A stretch of 64,000 bases of DNA from Anthopleura xanthogrammica (Eukaryota > Cnidaria > Anthozoa > Actiniaria > Actiniidae). The position numbers and the translations under genes are program-made. The notes beneath the pieces were generated by a model. That model saw only the letters and a list, made by a program, of their open reading frames with translations. It was not told the origin of the DNA and ran no database searches. Of the stretch, positions 32,105 through 43,400 are shown piece after piece. The first letter of the stretch is position 1; every line of letters starts with the position of its first letter. The DNA lies in contig OZ025218.1 in NCBI GenBank assembly GCA_964019055.1, forward strand, positions 10,413,486 through 10,477,485, given 5' to 3'.

Positions 32105-32841
32105 ATGGAGGCAGTTGTGAGTGTACATGGCCGCCATTTGAACGGCAAAGAAACGACTTCAGATCAACCTAATAAAGCAGACATTCCTCATGAAGCTACT
32201 AAGTACTGTCCATTGTATGAAGCTGCAGAGAAAGGGGATGTAGAGGAGTTAACACGCTTGTTGTCGAGAAATAATATAGACGTAAATGAGAAGTGCGGAG
32301 GACATGGCGCTTTAAGGACATCTCTGCATGGAGCTGCTGGCTACGGACACTGGAGAGCTACCAGGACACTTTTAACGGTATTTATTTGACCATCTTTGCA
32401 TAGATATTTTAATAGTTTAATATTACAGCACAAGAAAAAGGGATCGAGAGGGGGCTATTCATAATTTTTGATGATGTTGCTTCACGTAAATTAATTTCTT
32501 TGACTCTAGGCTGGAGCAGACCCATATTATCAGAGTGACTTAGGCAGGACCCCCCTGCATGAAGCCTGTGCCGGTGGCCATTCCAGTGTAGTACGAGAAC
32601 TTCTTCAATTCATGACAGATACTGACACACAAGACTGTCATAAACAAACTGCTGCACACATAGCAGCCTTTCATGGAGAGGTGGAATGTCTGAGGCTTTT
32701 GATTGGATACGGCAGTAATATGAGTATTGATGATAAGGATGGGTGTACTGTTGCTCATCTGGCTGCTCTAAGGAACCACCCTGACATTATCAGGTATGGC
32801 AAGAGGTCTGGATAGGATGGGGATATTGGTTGAATTCTCTT

Positions 32842-32900
<59 letters not shown>

Positions 32901-35465
32901 CTGGATTACTCTTAATAATAATAATAATTTATTTAAGGTCGATAACGTGGGAAGTGGTTGCCCAATCTTCCGAGCAACGAGGCTCATGTTAAAAACGCTC
33001 AACAAAATTACTCTTCATTGATATTCATACTTTTCATCTATAGATGTCTAATTGAAGAAGATGTTGATCCAAACTGCATTGACAACCACAGACACACACC
33101 CGCACACTATGCAGCAATGTGCGATGGCCTTGAGACACTAAAAGTTTTGGCACATAATGACCTAGACGTCAACTCTAAAGATGCTGATGGTTGTGTACCT
33201 GGCCACCTGGCGGCAGCACACAACAGCTTGTCTTGTCTGCAGTATCTTATATCAGCTGGTTTGACTAAGCCAGAAGTGAGAGACAAAACGGGAAGGTCTC
33301 TTTTACATATGGTAAGGAGTGAGTAAAATCCTTAAAGCTAAGATAAAAAGCAAAAAACATTTCCTGATATCTGATGTGTTGCGACATCGAATAGTAATGG
33401 TTGGCAGAACATCCCTGTATAAGCTATATTTGTGAGTACCCCCTCCCCCAAATGGCATTGTCCTACATTTTCTTTTTGTGATTGGTTCTAGGCAGCAATA
33501 AATGGAGCAACTGATTGTCTTCACTGGCTGTTGGAGCGAAGAGCTAACCCCAATGTTAGAGACGGTTAGTATATATTATAGTAGTCACCCTTGAGATTGA
33601 TTTATGGAGGAGGATTGGTAGCTAGGTGGGGAGGGTCTGAGAGTATATCACATCTATACCTCCCTCATGGAGGGATATTGGAGTATTCAAGAGTGGAGAG
33701 GGTCAGAGGAGGGTATATTGTGTAGTTCCAGAAAATATCCAAACCTCCCCATGGATTGAAGATGGGTATTTCGAGGGGTGTGGAGGGCCAGAGCAGGGTA
33801 CAGTATATCCTCAATTTGTGGTGGAAAACTACAAACTACAATCAGCTACAACCTTCCTTTGTTGGGTACAACCTATATTAAACCATTATTACTGTCATCA
33901 TATTCATGGTTTTTTTTTTGTATGATACCGTTAGGTTCGGCAAATACTCCAGCACACTATGCTGCAACAGGAGCCCATGCACAGTGTATTAGTTGTCTTC
34001 TCTATCATAATGCTGACCTTGACTTACAGACACCACAGGGTCTCACCCCTTTAGACTATGCTAAGAAGGCTGGCAAAGCTACTGCTTTCCAAAATGCAGG
34101 TGAGTTAGATGGATAACAGTAGTGTAATGACAGTCCTGATGTTAGGATGTTAAGATTCTTATTACTGCTGTCAATGTCTCTGATTAAAGTTGATCATCAT
34201 GATCATCATCTCTGGCAATTATTATTATTATCATCATTAATCATCAAGACTACCATTATTAGTCATCACTAATCACCATCAGTCATTAAAACCACACCCA
34301 TCACTATCATCAGTCATAATCATTATCATTCATCATCATCACCAATCATCATCACCATCATCAGTCATCATCACTATCATCATCATCAGTCATCATCATC
34401 ATCATCACCATCATCATTCATCATCATCACCATCATCATCACCACCATCATCATTCATTATCATCATCATCATCATCATTCATCATCACCATCATCAGTC
34501 ATCATCATCATCACCATCATCAGTCATCATCGCCATCATCAGTCATCATCTTTGTAATCAAAATACTGATAGCCAACATTTTTTTCCAGTTGATAAAAAT
34601 ATCTGTTGTTCAATCTGTGTTGCTAAGCAACAGCAAGTAGAGTACGATCTAACTCACCAGCCCACCCCTGTGGAGAAGAATATTGCTGCAAGTGAGTCTG
34701 TTATATATAAATCACCAAAGCATCTGGAAGAAAATTCAGCACGACCATTAAGGTATTGTCATGCAGATAATTATTAACATATTAATATTTTATCAACATT
34801 ATAATAATTAGTTATATGTATTAATTATTAATACTTGTGACTGATTGGTGAGACTAGACTTCCATTAAAGTACATCACATGTTTTTGTCAACATCAAAAA
34901 TCAATTTTATCAAAACATCAATGCTATTGTAATCAAACCCTGAAACAAACTATGCAGGGTTGATCTAAGTCAGGGCAAGCCCAGATCACAAATTGGATCT
35001 GGAGGAAAACTCTTGAGGCAAGGGAAAGGCCACAAAATAATCGACTCACATGATACTAAATCCATGCAGACCTTAGAGGTGTGAAGCAAGTTCACTGTCT
35101 ACCATAGCACCTCCCTTGATTCTCAATATGCACCGGCAAATTTCTTTTGCAACAACTTCCCATGACACCAATGAGACTCCAGCACTGAAAGGTACATGCT
35201 CAAATATTTTCCCTACAATTCTGGCAGTGGTAAATCAAAAATGGTTACTAAACCAAGCCGTCCCCAGTCTGGTGGCAACAAAACCAAAAGGCCTGGCAAT
35301 CAGCCAATAAAGAATCAAACCTCGACTGATGTTCCTAAGCGCGACCTTGCGACCAAGTATTTTGGTGAGCATCTTTTCTCATTACCGGAGGCTCTTAAGA
35401 CATCGTCATCTGGTTCTGCTGGAAGAGGAAGACGAAAGAGCAAGAAGGACAGTTCTTTGTCTTAG
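32105..35465 (+). CDS. Ankyrin-repeat protein, copy 1 (intact), 502 aa
   Basis: Seven exons: 32105-32377, 32510-32793, 33044-33311, 33492-33564, 33935-34099, 34590-34752, 35183-35465. All are GT-AG and the phase closes to 503 codons. The start at 32105 (MEAVVSVHGRH) is the first ATG with coding continuity, and the frame is open upstream. About nine ankyrin repeats fill residues 40-350, with motifs such as GRTPLHEACAGGHSSVVREL, TPAHYAAMCDGLETLKVL, GRSLLHMAAINGATDCLHWL and TPAHYAATGAHAQCISCLL, then GLTPLDYAKKAGKA. A short Cys-containing segment (ICCSICVAK) follows. The C-terminus is Lys/Arg/Ser-rich (GRGRRKSKKDSS). I see no death, SOCS, kinase or membrane domain. The function is unknown, with protein binding expected. 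The last acceptor (actccag at 35182) is weak and is the least certain junction. The gene is convergent with the ZIP gene. Confidence 0.88.
32842..33010. repeat. (TTG)n array plus reverse retroposon 3' end
   Basis: This lies in ankyrin intron 2. A pure TTG array spans 32842-32900. Next come ATAATAATA and the reverse complement of the 11436-11537 repeat (ttatttaaggtcgataacgt). In copy 2 the array is shorter (about 48184-48216). Confidence 0.85.
33601..33800 (+). repeat. Dispersed GGA-rich repeat
   Basis: This lies in ankyrin intron 4. Tandem degenerate units contain ggggagggtctgaga and catggagggatattggagta. The counterpart in copy 2 (49648-50012) contains an extra foldback insertion. Confidence 0.7.
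34193..34556 (+). repeat. TCATCA/ATCACC microsatellite in ankyrin intron 5
   Basis: An irregular array of TCATCATCACCATCATCAG words. In copy 2 the array is expanded (about 50395-51220), and the 1.55 kb that follows it in copy 1 is missing. Confidence 0.92.
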
Positions 35466-35845
35466 ATAGTGGCTAGGAAAAATGGACCACTGCACCTGAC
35501 CACTTAATGTATTGTAGATTGAAAATTACCTATACCACTCAATGTACATAGTGCAGTTGTTGGCTAATAAAGAAGTAGTCAGAGTTCAGTCTTCATTATC
35601 TGTAATCTACTATTAATCCCTCCTCAAAGAATAGGCAAATAAAACCAGGGTATGATGTGCAACCTGATGTTGAAAATGTCCAACGTTTCATGTGGTAGGT
35701 TGATCACTTTGATACACAAACTTTTGCAACTAAATTATCTTAAATATTTAGGAGTGTTAAGATGGACAACCCTTTTAATAATGGAACCCAATTATATTTA
35801 AGTGAAGTTGTCCCTTCAGCAATCATGATATAGTAATATGTAAGT

Positions 35846-35944
35846 GAATATGGCCGTACTGCTGCGAAGAAAGACCTGGAAAAAATACAGGCAATTCTAA
35901 GCCTGACTTTCTTTCAGGTCTTTCTTCGCAGCAGTATGGCTGTA
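35846..35944. mobile_element. Near-perfect foldback, about 100 bp
   Basis: The arms are gaatatggccgtactgctgc, then gaagaaagacctg, and the inverse caggtctttcttcgcagcag, then tatggctgtattc. The loop is about 30 bp. It directly precedes the MITE at 35946. Confidence 0.85.
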
Positions 35945-35945
35945 T

Positions 35946-36233
35946 TCAGGGAGCATTCATTTTTTAGGAGGGGGGGTCATTAAAAAATTACTAGATAAAA
36001 AGGGGGGTTCACATTTTTTTTGAATGTTGAACCAGGGGGGTCATGAATAAAAATACAGTGTTTGTTTTTTTTTAGTCTTTTTCTGGAGGGGGGGGGGGGG
36101 GGCTAGAAAATTTTTATATTTGGAAGTGTTATCGAAATATTCAATTCCTTACCATGGGGGCTAGCATTTTTTTTCTATTTGATTCCTCTAATTCCTCCGC
36201 CCCACCCCCCTCCTAAAAAATGAATGCTCCCTC
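35946..36233. mobile_element. MITE with perfect 27-bp TIRs
   Basis: The left end is GGGAGCATTCATTTTTTAGG followed by AGGGGGG, and the right end is its exact inverse. Internal runs of G and T are long. In copy 2 only the right half survives (about 51218-51352), because the deletion breakpoint lies inside the element. Confidence 0.9.
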
Positions 36234-37107
36234 ACTTAGTAATACATATTACCAATTATATTTCTTCTAAGCAACTCTGTTCAGTCTGAATACACTCATT
36301 TTTAATGAACACTATTAAAAAGAAACCAGAGCTAAATAGCTGTTGATAATACATAAAGAACAGAACTATGAATGTATAGTTCTTGAATACACAAACTCCT
36401 TAATATAAAGAATAGAACTTACTAATATAATGTAACAGTTGATTCATTTACACAGAGAAATAAGTTGAAAAGACTAGGTGTATTCAGGGTTTTTAACCAT
36501 GCAACTTTGAGATATCAAACCATTGATATTGGCATTTCTTGGAGAAAATTTGAAGTTTTTATCAAAATAGTACAAAAGATCTTTGTTAATAAATAGATCC
36601 ATGAACAACATGATTTGTATTTAGAATTCTATTGTTTTCAAAATAAAAATACTTAATTTCATCATTCATTTCATTTGTCATATAAAATCAATAATTGTTT
36701 AAGGGGATATTGCTGCAGCTATATCAAAAATAAATTTCAATTTAAATCATAAAAAAGAATTTGAATTAATAATTTCTTGTGGCCATGCAGATGTCAGATG
36801 TTCCAAATCTGGCATCTCTGAAATATATTAAAATTGTTGCAGAAACAAATTTATTTAATCTAGTACAAATTCCTTTACAAATTGGGTTGATTTTTTGCTT
36901 ATGCGTATGAAAACGGCTGCAGATTTTTTTCTTGAAGTACGCCATTGAAAATATATTCTTCTGCAGACGTTTGACTACATGACTGTGTAAAAAGCTTTAA
37001 AAATTTTCTAGACTTCTGAAAAATATTTTGCCTAGGAGAAAAGTAAGAACGCTCATGACAACAATATCATGTCTTATTTTATGGGAAATGTACATGTATG
37101 GTACTCA

Positions 37108-37254
37108 GACAATAGACCCCTTGCACGTGACGTCAAAGCAGCTCAATTTGGAGGACAAAGCAAAAGAATTTTCATTCTCCTGAGTATTGGAACCTATTGT
37201 TAAAGTCCTCCCCTCTGACTTGAGCTGCATTCGGACGTGCTGCAAGGGGTCTAT
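37108..37254. mobile_element. Foldback MITE family K
   Basis: The left end is aatagaccccttgcacgtga followed by cgtcaaagcagctcaatttg. The right end is gagctgcattcggacgtgct followed by gcaaggggtctatt. Copies lie at about 49789-49925 (ankyrin intron 4 of copy 2) and 52340-52490 (the orthologous position in copy 2). Confidence 0.85.
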
Positions 37255-37430
37255 TTAACATCACCATCGTGTGTACAACATGTATAGCATAACTTCAATG
37301 CTTGAAATGTCTTCATTTTCGAGTACATAAAACAATTCACACATGTGAATGAGTAGTTTCATTGCAGTAATACTACTGACAATATTGCAGTAAAAAATTT
37401 TAAAATTTAATAATGACACAGTCAGGTACT

Positions 37431-40400
37431 TCAGATACCATATAATGCCAATATAAACATGACAATAAAACCAAACAGGATGCCAAAGGATTGTAGTGCG
37501 AATGTCTTGAGGTTTTTCCTTATTGATCCTTCCCCTTCTTTACATGACATCTCTGTTGCTTCTTGAAGCTACAAGTAAAGATAATAAGCAACTATTGGAC
37601 AAGGTTGAGCAAAATATAGTGATTTGTTAGTGGCAAGCAAGCAATTATTTGCTGATGCTGAATGCAGAGGCAAATAATTGCTTAGGAGGCACCAACAAAT
37701 CACGATATTTTGTGAAAACTGAGACGGGTCAGTGATTTTTTTGTGTTTTGGTTGTTTTTGCTGTCTATAATGTAAAACATGTCATTCTGTGACAGCTAAG
37801 GGAAATGAGTCCTGTTGAAAAATGCAACATCACTGCACATGAGCAGACCAATATTTGTAGGAAGTTTTTGCAGTTATTGGCCAATTAAAACAATGGAAAA
37901 ATTTGGGGTTCAAAATTGCAGTGTATAATAGCCCGCTTTGAATTGCTTTGTGCGTGAACACTCAACCAGAATATCCAAAGTGTATAATTATGCACCAGTC
38001 AAACTTCTGCAACACTCACCATGTCCACCAATGAGATATAAAGAAACATTCCTCCAGTAAGAGCATAGATCCATTTGACAGCTGATGTTGAGTATCCTAG
38101 CAACAGCCCAACAACCAAGCCGATAAAGCATGAACATGCCGAGAGAAAGTTACACAATAATGCCTGTTTATAAGACATGCCAGCATTAAGGAGGATTGCA
38201 AAATCACCTAAAAAGAGATTGATAGAAACTCATTTAGCTTGAAAGTAATGCTTTTCCGTTTCACTGAGAGATAATGATTACTAAGTGGCTACAAGTTGGG
38301 AATGCACTGATGTGTTGAATACAACAAGTGAATAGTTTTATGAGAACTCATAATTCCCTCAATCTCTTTATTAAAGTGTCTATTTGTTTTAGCACTTTCG
38401 CACTAATTGGGGACACTTTGCACTCACACACACTACCACTACTTCAATATTCTATGTACACGATACTCAACTCACATTTTGATTTTTATGGAGAAGGGAA
38501 ACCAGAGAACCCAGAGAAAACCCTTGTAGCATAGGATAACTTCACAGTTACTTGCACCATCTTAAAAGGTAGCCATACCTTCATTGAAGCGAGAGGAACA
38601 GTGAGTTTCCAATGAAAGAGATATTGGAATAATAATTGTCCAAGGTGTTAAAAAAGGCATCTATCATTGCAAGCTCACTGTTCGTCTTGCTTCGATGCAA
38701 AGGTCCAGCTACCTTTTGAGATGGTGCAGGGAACTATAAAGGGGGCTATTCACATGTTATGGTGTCTGCGGGACTCAAACCAAAACTTTTGGAACCACCA
38801 TGATGAAAGACAACGCCTTAGAAGTGTACGCCACCCAGGCTACCCCATTGCCCTTACTAAGTATAAATTAAGATTTCTTGTTAAAGCAATACTGTTAAAC
38901 AAAGATAATACTCAAGGGAATGAATGCCAGGTATACTAACCAAGTTCATGAGGTAACTCCTCACAGAATATGGCAAGTGCAGTACTAATGCCATCAAATG
39001 TTGATGTTGAAAAAGCTGCACCTATTGCCAGGCCGTCGATGAAATTATGCACCCCATCACCAAAAACAATCATCCATGCAACAGGGGCTATATGTTTCTT
39101 CGTCTTCTTCTTACTATGCTTGTCAGTGTCCTTAGGGTCTTCTATATTAACTGATGGCTTAGAATTGCTGAGTATTTTTGATTTAGAGTCTTCACTGGGC
39201 AAGACAAATTCTGTCTCGTTTGGAAAATAGTTGTTGCTAGTGCAGAAGCTTTCGGCATGACCATGGTGGTGATCTTGCTTGATGTTGTACATTTCTAATT
39301 GTGCTTCTGCAATGCCATTCTCAGGAATCTGATGTTGGTGTTTTTTGTCCTGTAGATGATATTGTAAAAAGTTTAAATGTGAGAAGAGTTGCTAGTTGGT
39401 TCTCTCCTGAGTTTCAAGGGATTTATCTGGGTTTTATGGACCGTTTTCCTCCCTCCACAAAAATTAACTTTTACATTCAAATTTGATTTGAATGAGGGCT
39501 GTCTATTAAGTGCTATTATATCACCATATGGTTGGTTATTCTTACTTACGTTTGACAAATAATGTGAATGTCCATTGCCACTAGTCATAGTATCATCATC
39601 TTTAAACCTGACATACATCTTCATGATATACTCCATACAAAAAAAGAAATAGATTCCACCAACAATAACACCGCACTTGTAGAGGTAGGAAAAGTCACCA
39701 TTTTTTCCATATCCAAATGCCTGTAGCAAATAAGACAATACGATTAACAGTTAATGAAACAAAAACAACATAGATGAGCCTCTGTATGCCTTGCATTAAT
39801 ACTCCCTTTCACAATTCTCTGCACCTTCTCAAAAAGTAGCAGTGCCTTTGCATTGAAATGAGACGAACATGAGTTTGTAATGATAGAGACCTTTTTTAAC
39901 ACTTTGGACAATTATTTCCGTCTCTATCATTCATGACTCACCATTTGTCTCGTTTCGATGCAAAGGGACGGCTATCTATCAAGATGGGACATGAAACACT
40001 GTGAAGCGGACTATTCTCATCCTGGAGGTCAAAACAAAAGTGCACATATCCGCCCCACTAAAAGGCCCTAGCTAGCTGTTACATGTTGAAACTTGTAGCT
40101 GAAACTTATTTGCAATAATGGCGTTGTGAGACAGTTTGAAGGGGGTGTTATCACCGTCATTATAATGCATGAGTCAATGTAAACCCCAACCCCCACCCCG
40201 GGACAAGGTGGGGATTTGTAAAAAGCATACTATCAAATGAGGAAAATTTCCCTGACCCTGGGCCTTTTTTTTAGCTTCAAAACCCCCACCACCTGGGGAC
40301 AAAAAATCAATATAAAGTAATGAGAGCAGACAGAACTTCAAAAATTACAGCATGCAAACTTTTAATAGATGAAAAAATGCGTGCACAAATGGAAGAAACT

Positions 40401-43400
40401 GTTTTCCAGGGTCCATCAAGCATGAGGCATGAAACAGGATTGCCATCTTATGTCATCTTCCTGTTGTTTTTCTTACACTGCAGAAATCAATGCTCGTTTT
40501 GGTCTGCTATGATTCGCTCTGGTTTCTTATTTGAGGGGATCTTAATTTGCATAAATACAATAGCTTGTTAATATCTGTCACTGCACATGAAAACTATTGT
40601 GTATATTATGCAAAGTGCCCCTTAAAGTTGATGCAAATGAGCAAAATTGAGATGCTTTATGGGTCTTAAGAAAGCAGCGTATAATACTGTATGTAGCAGT
40701 GTCTGGCCAGCCAACATGACCATTATGGCAAAGCTCTAACAACCAGGCTTGGAAAAACACCTACCTAGGTCTTTCTTTTACTATATAACAACAATGAAAG
40801 TCACTGAGTATTACTACTTACACCGGGAATAAGATGAAAAATACCACTTCCTCCTAACACACCCACTGCTAGAGACACCATAAATAACAGGAGCTTCTTG
40901 TAGAAGTCTTTGCTCATAAACGGCACAACAAAAGCACCAAAAAGAGATGCACAACTGATAATGAAGACAACCAAGAAGCCATATCCCCAAGCTAAAATTG
41001 AATAATAATAATATATATATATATTAATATCTATCTAATAGATCCTTTCTCGAGTTACCTACTTTTTGGGCTCCCTGTGGTAATATCTGGACTTTGACCC
41101 TGATACAGGTAGTTCAACCAATCACTCAGAGAAGTAAAATTTAAAAAAAAGCTGTTTTGAAAAGGGCGTAGCTAAAATTATTTCAGAGGTACACACAATT
41201 TCTCAAGATTTGTGTTTTTCTTTATTTTGACAATATGCTATACATGTAAAACGTTAAATTGAAATTGAATTGATTCTTCATTCATGGCTTTATTCCTTTT
41301 TTATTTTTTGCCATTTTTCAGGTACGCACATGCATTATGGCATACAGGTAGCTACGCCCCTGATTAATACAATTAACTTGTCTTGGTGTAATGTTTTCCC
41401 ATTAGACTTTTTTGCTCTATCACTATTTTCGACTTCGTGCGCTTTAAGAAGAATAGGTGCATCAAAGATTGTATGAAATTTGAACATCTTTAGAATTTGA
41501 TCAAATTCCACATATATTACTGAAAACTGGTATTCAAATATGATCATCATTTTTACCTTTAGCATTGGTTTCCTTGACAACAACAGGCTTGTGTTCTTCA
41601 GTTTTATCACTACATTTCTGACTATCTATCTGTTGTACAATTACTGGGCAAATCTTGTTAAAGTTTTGTTTGGTCAACACTGATTTGTTGAGTGAAAATA
41701 CGTCCAGAACACTTGAACTTGAAAAACACTGCAATTAACAAACATTAATAACATAATTATTCATTCTTGAATTATTGGGAAGCATGGGTGGTGTAGTGGT
41801 GAAAGTGCTCGCCTCTCACCAATGGGACGAGGAGTCTGAGAATATCCCGGATGTTAGAAGTGATAATAATTGTGTTTTGAAATCCGGGATATTCTAGTCC
41901 CGGATACAGCTAGTGGAAATCATTGGGTTTCAACATCCGGGACATTCTTATTCTCCTCGTTTGACGTCATAGACGCCATATTCGAAAGGGTCTATTACTG
42001 GGGTTTAATTCCCGGACTTGATGTCGTATGTGAGTAGAGTTATTTGTCTGTGTTCTCTGCTATTTGGCTAGATAGTTCTAATATTCTCATAGTTTGCTCA
42101 TAGATTCTCATAGTTCTCTCCTGGAGTACGAGGATGAACCCATTCCAAAATCGCTCAATAACATGTTTTACTGTAGGTCTACCACGTACGGCGTGTGCGT
42201 TTGTAAGTAGTTTGAGCATAGCGATAAAAGAGCTAAAGACAATGGTAGGCCACATGCCTACAGACTACCATCATGGCAACCCAGTAAAAACTTGACTATG
42301 CTTCATGTTCCGAAGCTTGCTTCTTTCATGCTCTATAGCTCTGAGTATGTTTATATCACAGTATAGAGGCATGCGCACACATCGTATATTCCTTAAGAAA
42401 TAAGTATATGATATAACATATGAAGGCGCGATTACACGGTGCAATTTTCTCTGCAACTTGTCTCGCAATGGCGTTGCGAGACAAGTTGCAAGAGCGTTTA
42501 CACGGTGCAACGGAGACGCGATCGTTGCCGAAAGTAGAAACGAATTCTACTTTTCGCAACGATTGCTGCAACTTGTCTCGCAACATTTTTCAAATTGCAC
42601 TGTAGGTTACACGGTGCAATAGAGTACCGAAGTGTGACGTCACGAAAATAATTATTTTGCTTTTGACAATTTTCGATCTTCAATTTCGATAGAGCATCAA
42701 GAAAGACGTTAACACGCCAAATGTGTAAATATGTAGGAATTAACTCGGGCAAAGTATGACCGAGTCAACTCGAACAATGACAGGTATTCGGACCCAAGCT
42801 AGGGGGGAGTAGTAAATGTGTGTTTGTGTGTTGGGGGCTGTGGTAGGGGTTGTTTATTGTTTTGTGTGTGTGTAAAGAGAGGGAAAAAAATATATATATA
42901 TATAGTGTATGGGATAGACGCTAACCTATACAAATCCACAGTTCCAGGGAACCGCACAAGTGTACAAGCAAGAGCTAAGATGAGTTCCAGCATACATGTA
43001 AGAGTGTGTGGTAGTGTATAAATGTGGGAAGATTGGCTGTGCTATAATGATGTAAGATGAATCGTAATATGTGTATATACAGGAAAAATTTTTTTGTAAC
43101 GTGTTGGATATACAAGGCGATAATAGTAAGGGGGATTTTATAGTAGTGGAGTAGAGGTTATAGTGTTGTATAATAAAGGGGTAAATATAGTATGCCTATT
43201 AATAAAGTGAATGTAGTGATTGTAATAAATTATAATAATAGTAGTAGTAGTAATAATAATGAGGATGATAATAATTGTAGCGTAGTAACGGTATTGTGAT
43301 CTTGTATGTATATCGGTCTATATTTTACGGTTGCGTGATCGTTGTTCCACATGTCAATCACACTAACTGATAAGGTGATAATCCCCGGCTACGTGATCGT

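Larger units (their letters stand above)
35466..37430. other. Convergent 3' region between the ankyrin and ZIP genes
   Basis: This contains the ankyrin poly(A) signal AATAAA at 35566-35571, a foldback at 35846-35944, a MITE at 35946-36233, AT-rich unique DNA, and a foldback MITE at 37108-37254. No exon is seen. Confidence 0.6.

Noticed and set aside
38970..39230. Plus-strand frame of 86 codons, repeated at 53785-54045
   Set aside because: It is the antisense shadow of ZIP exon 5, and its preservation in both copies follows from the real exon.
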